Below, piece by piece: positions 6,368 through 6,624 of a DNA stretch of 6,624 bases; positions within the stretch are counted from its first letter, which is position 1, and each line of letters starts with the position of its first letter. Origin of the DNA: Spirochaetales bacterium (GTDB lineage: Bacteria > Spirochaetota > Spirochaetia > ARS1246); the NCBI GenBank assembly GCA_018644745.1, contig JABGPX010000902.1:1-6624 (forward strand), read 5' to 3'. The notes beneath the pieces are model-generated. The model did no database searches. It was not told the origin of the DNA and saw only the letters and a list, made by a program, of their open reading frames with translations. The translations under genes were made by a program, and so were the position numbers.

Positions 6368-6624
6368 GTGACCCAAAATATCACCGCGGCGGTTATCAAG
6401 GTATATGGGCTTGTTCAAGGAGTCGGTTTCCGGCCGTTTCTCCACCGGATTGCTGCGGATTTCAGCATCCGCGGCTGGGCACTCAATGCAAACGATTCGG
6501 TGAGAATCCATGCTGAAGGTACGGCGAGTTCCGTGGAGCGATTCTGCCGATCTATTCAATCCGAATCTCCTCCCCTCGCCCATGTGGAGAGAATTGATGT
6601 TCGAGGTACGGCACCCGAAGGCTT
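6368..6624 (+). CDS. hypF: Carbamoyltransferase HypF, N-terminal acylphosphatase domain (runs off right edge)
   Basis: HypF makes the thiocarbamate on HypE that becomes the cyanide ligand of [NiFe]-hydrogenases. Only 85 codons are in view, in the frame of a GTG at 6368 that abuts the preceding TAA. They form an acylphosphatase domain: VYGLVQGVGFRPF (residues 12-24) with the catalytic Arg22 in VGFR, then GWALNANDSV (36-45) with the catalytic Asn40. The RPF after the arginine and the PPLAHVE segment are typical of HypF rather than stand-alone acylphosphatases. The zinc-finger, YrdC-like and carbamoyltransferase domains would follow outside the window, so a free acylphosphatase is not fully excluded. 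No strong Shine-Dalgarno is visible, and translation is probably coupled to gudD. Confidence 0.85.
   Translation, partial: MTQNITAAVIKVYGLVQGVGFRPFLHRIAADFSIRGWALNANDSVRIHAEGTASSVERFCRSIQSESPPLAHVERIDVRGTAPEG

Noticed and set aside
6173..6583. 136-aa minus-strand ORF across the gudD-hypF junction
   Set aside because: Antisense to two well-supported genes and without recognisable features.
1..6624. CRISPR array, tRNA, rRNA, transposase or phage genes
   Set aside because: No spaced direct repeats, cloverleaf-like sequence or relevant coding motifs were seen by eye on either strand.

Overview
The window reads as an ordinary bacterial chromosome segment with moderate GC and tightly packed genes. 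It is most likely from a spirochaete or a close relative. The clues are a signal-peptide-bearing FecR-domain protein with no anti-sigma N-terminus, set between two small lipoproteins, one of them with a relaxed lipobox (FTSC). A membrane pyrophosphatase and a conserved unknown protein of a type I loosely associate with spirochaetes and clostridia add to this. The taxonomic call is inference only; no rRNA or marker gene is present.

Layout. (1) Positions 1-443, minus strand: 5' part of hppA, a membrane ion-pumping pyrophosphatase, running off the left edge. (2) 444-732: divergent promoter region with a good sigma70-like promoter for hppA (long leader, about 129 nt) and a TTGACA promoter facing right. 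(3) 733-1506, plus: conserved protein of unknown function with an internal duplication of an SxLxPxxFGxYM motif. (4) 1508-1582: a long imperfect inverted repeat that is either a terminator/attenuator or a small MITE-like remnant. (5) 1620-2927, plus: hflX, the ribosome-associated GTPase. (6) 2926-2957: a strong bidirectional intrinsic terminator between convergent genes. (7) 2967-4979, minus: a likely three-gene operon of exported proteins (lipoprotein, FecR-domain protein, lipoprotein). Its promoter appears to place the transcript start exactly on the A of the first ATG. (8) 4980-5083: divergent intergenic region. (9) 5084-6367, plus: glucarate dehydratase with all catalytic and most substrate-binding residues. 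(10) 6368-6624, plus: start of hypF, abutting the dehydratase stop codon (TAA followed directly by GTG) and running off the right edge.

How the genes relate. The three minus-strand envelope genes look like one functional unit of unknown role, probably in the periplasm. gudD and hypF look co-transcribed, although hexarate catabolism and [NiFe]-hydrogenase maturation have no obvious link. hppA, the unknown gene and hflX look like separate units. I see no CRISPR array, tRNA, rRNA, transposase or phage gene. The least explained items are the duplicated-motif protein, the 1508-1582 inverted repeat, the predicted leaderless start and the FecR/lipoprotein operon.
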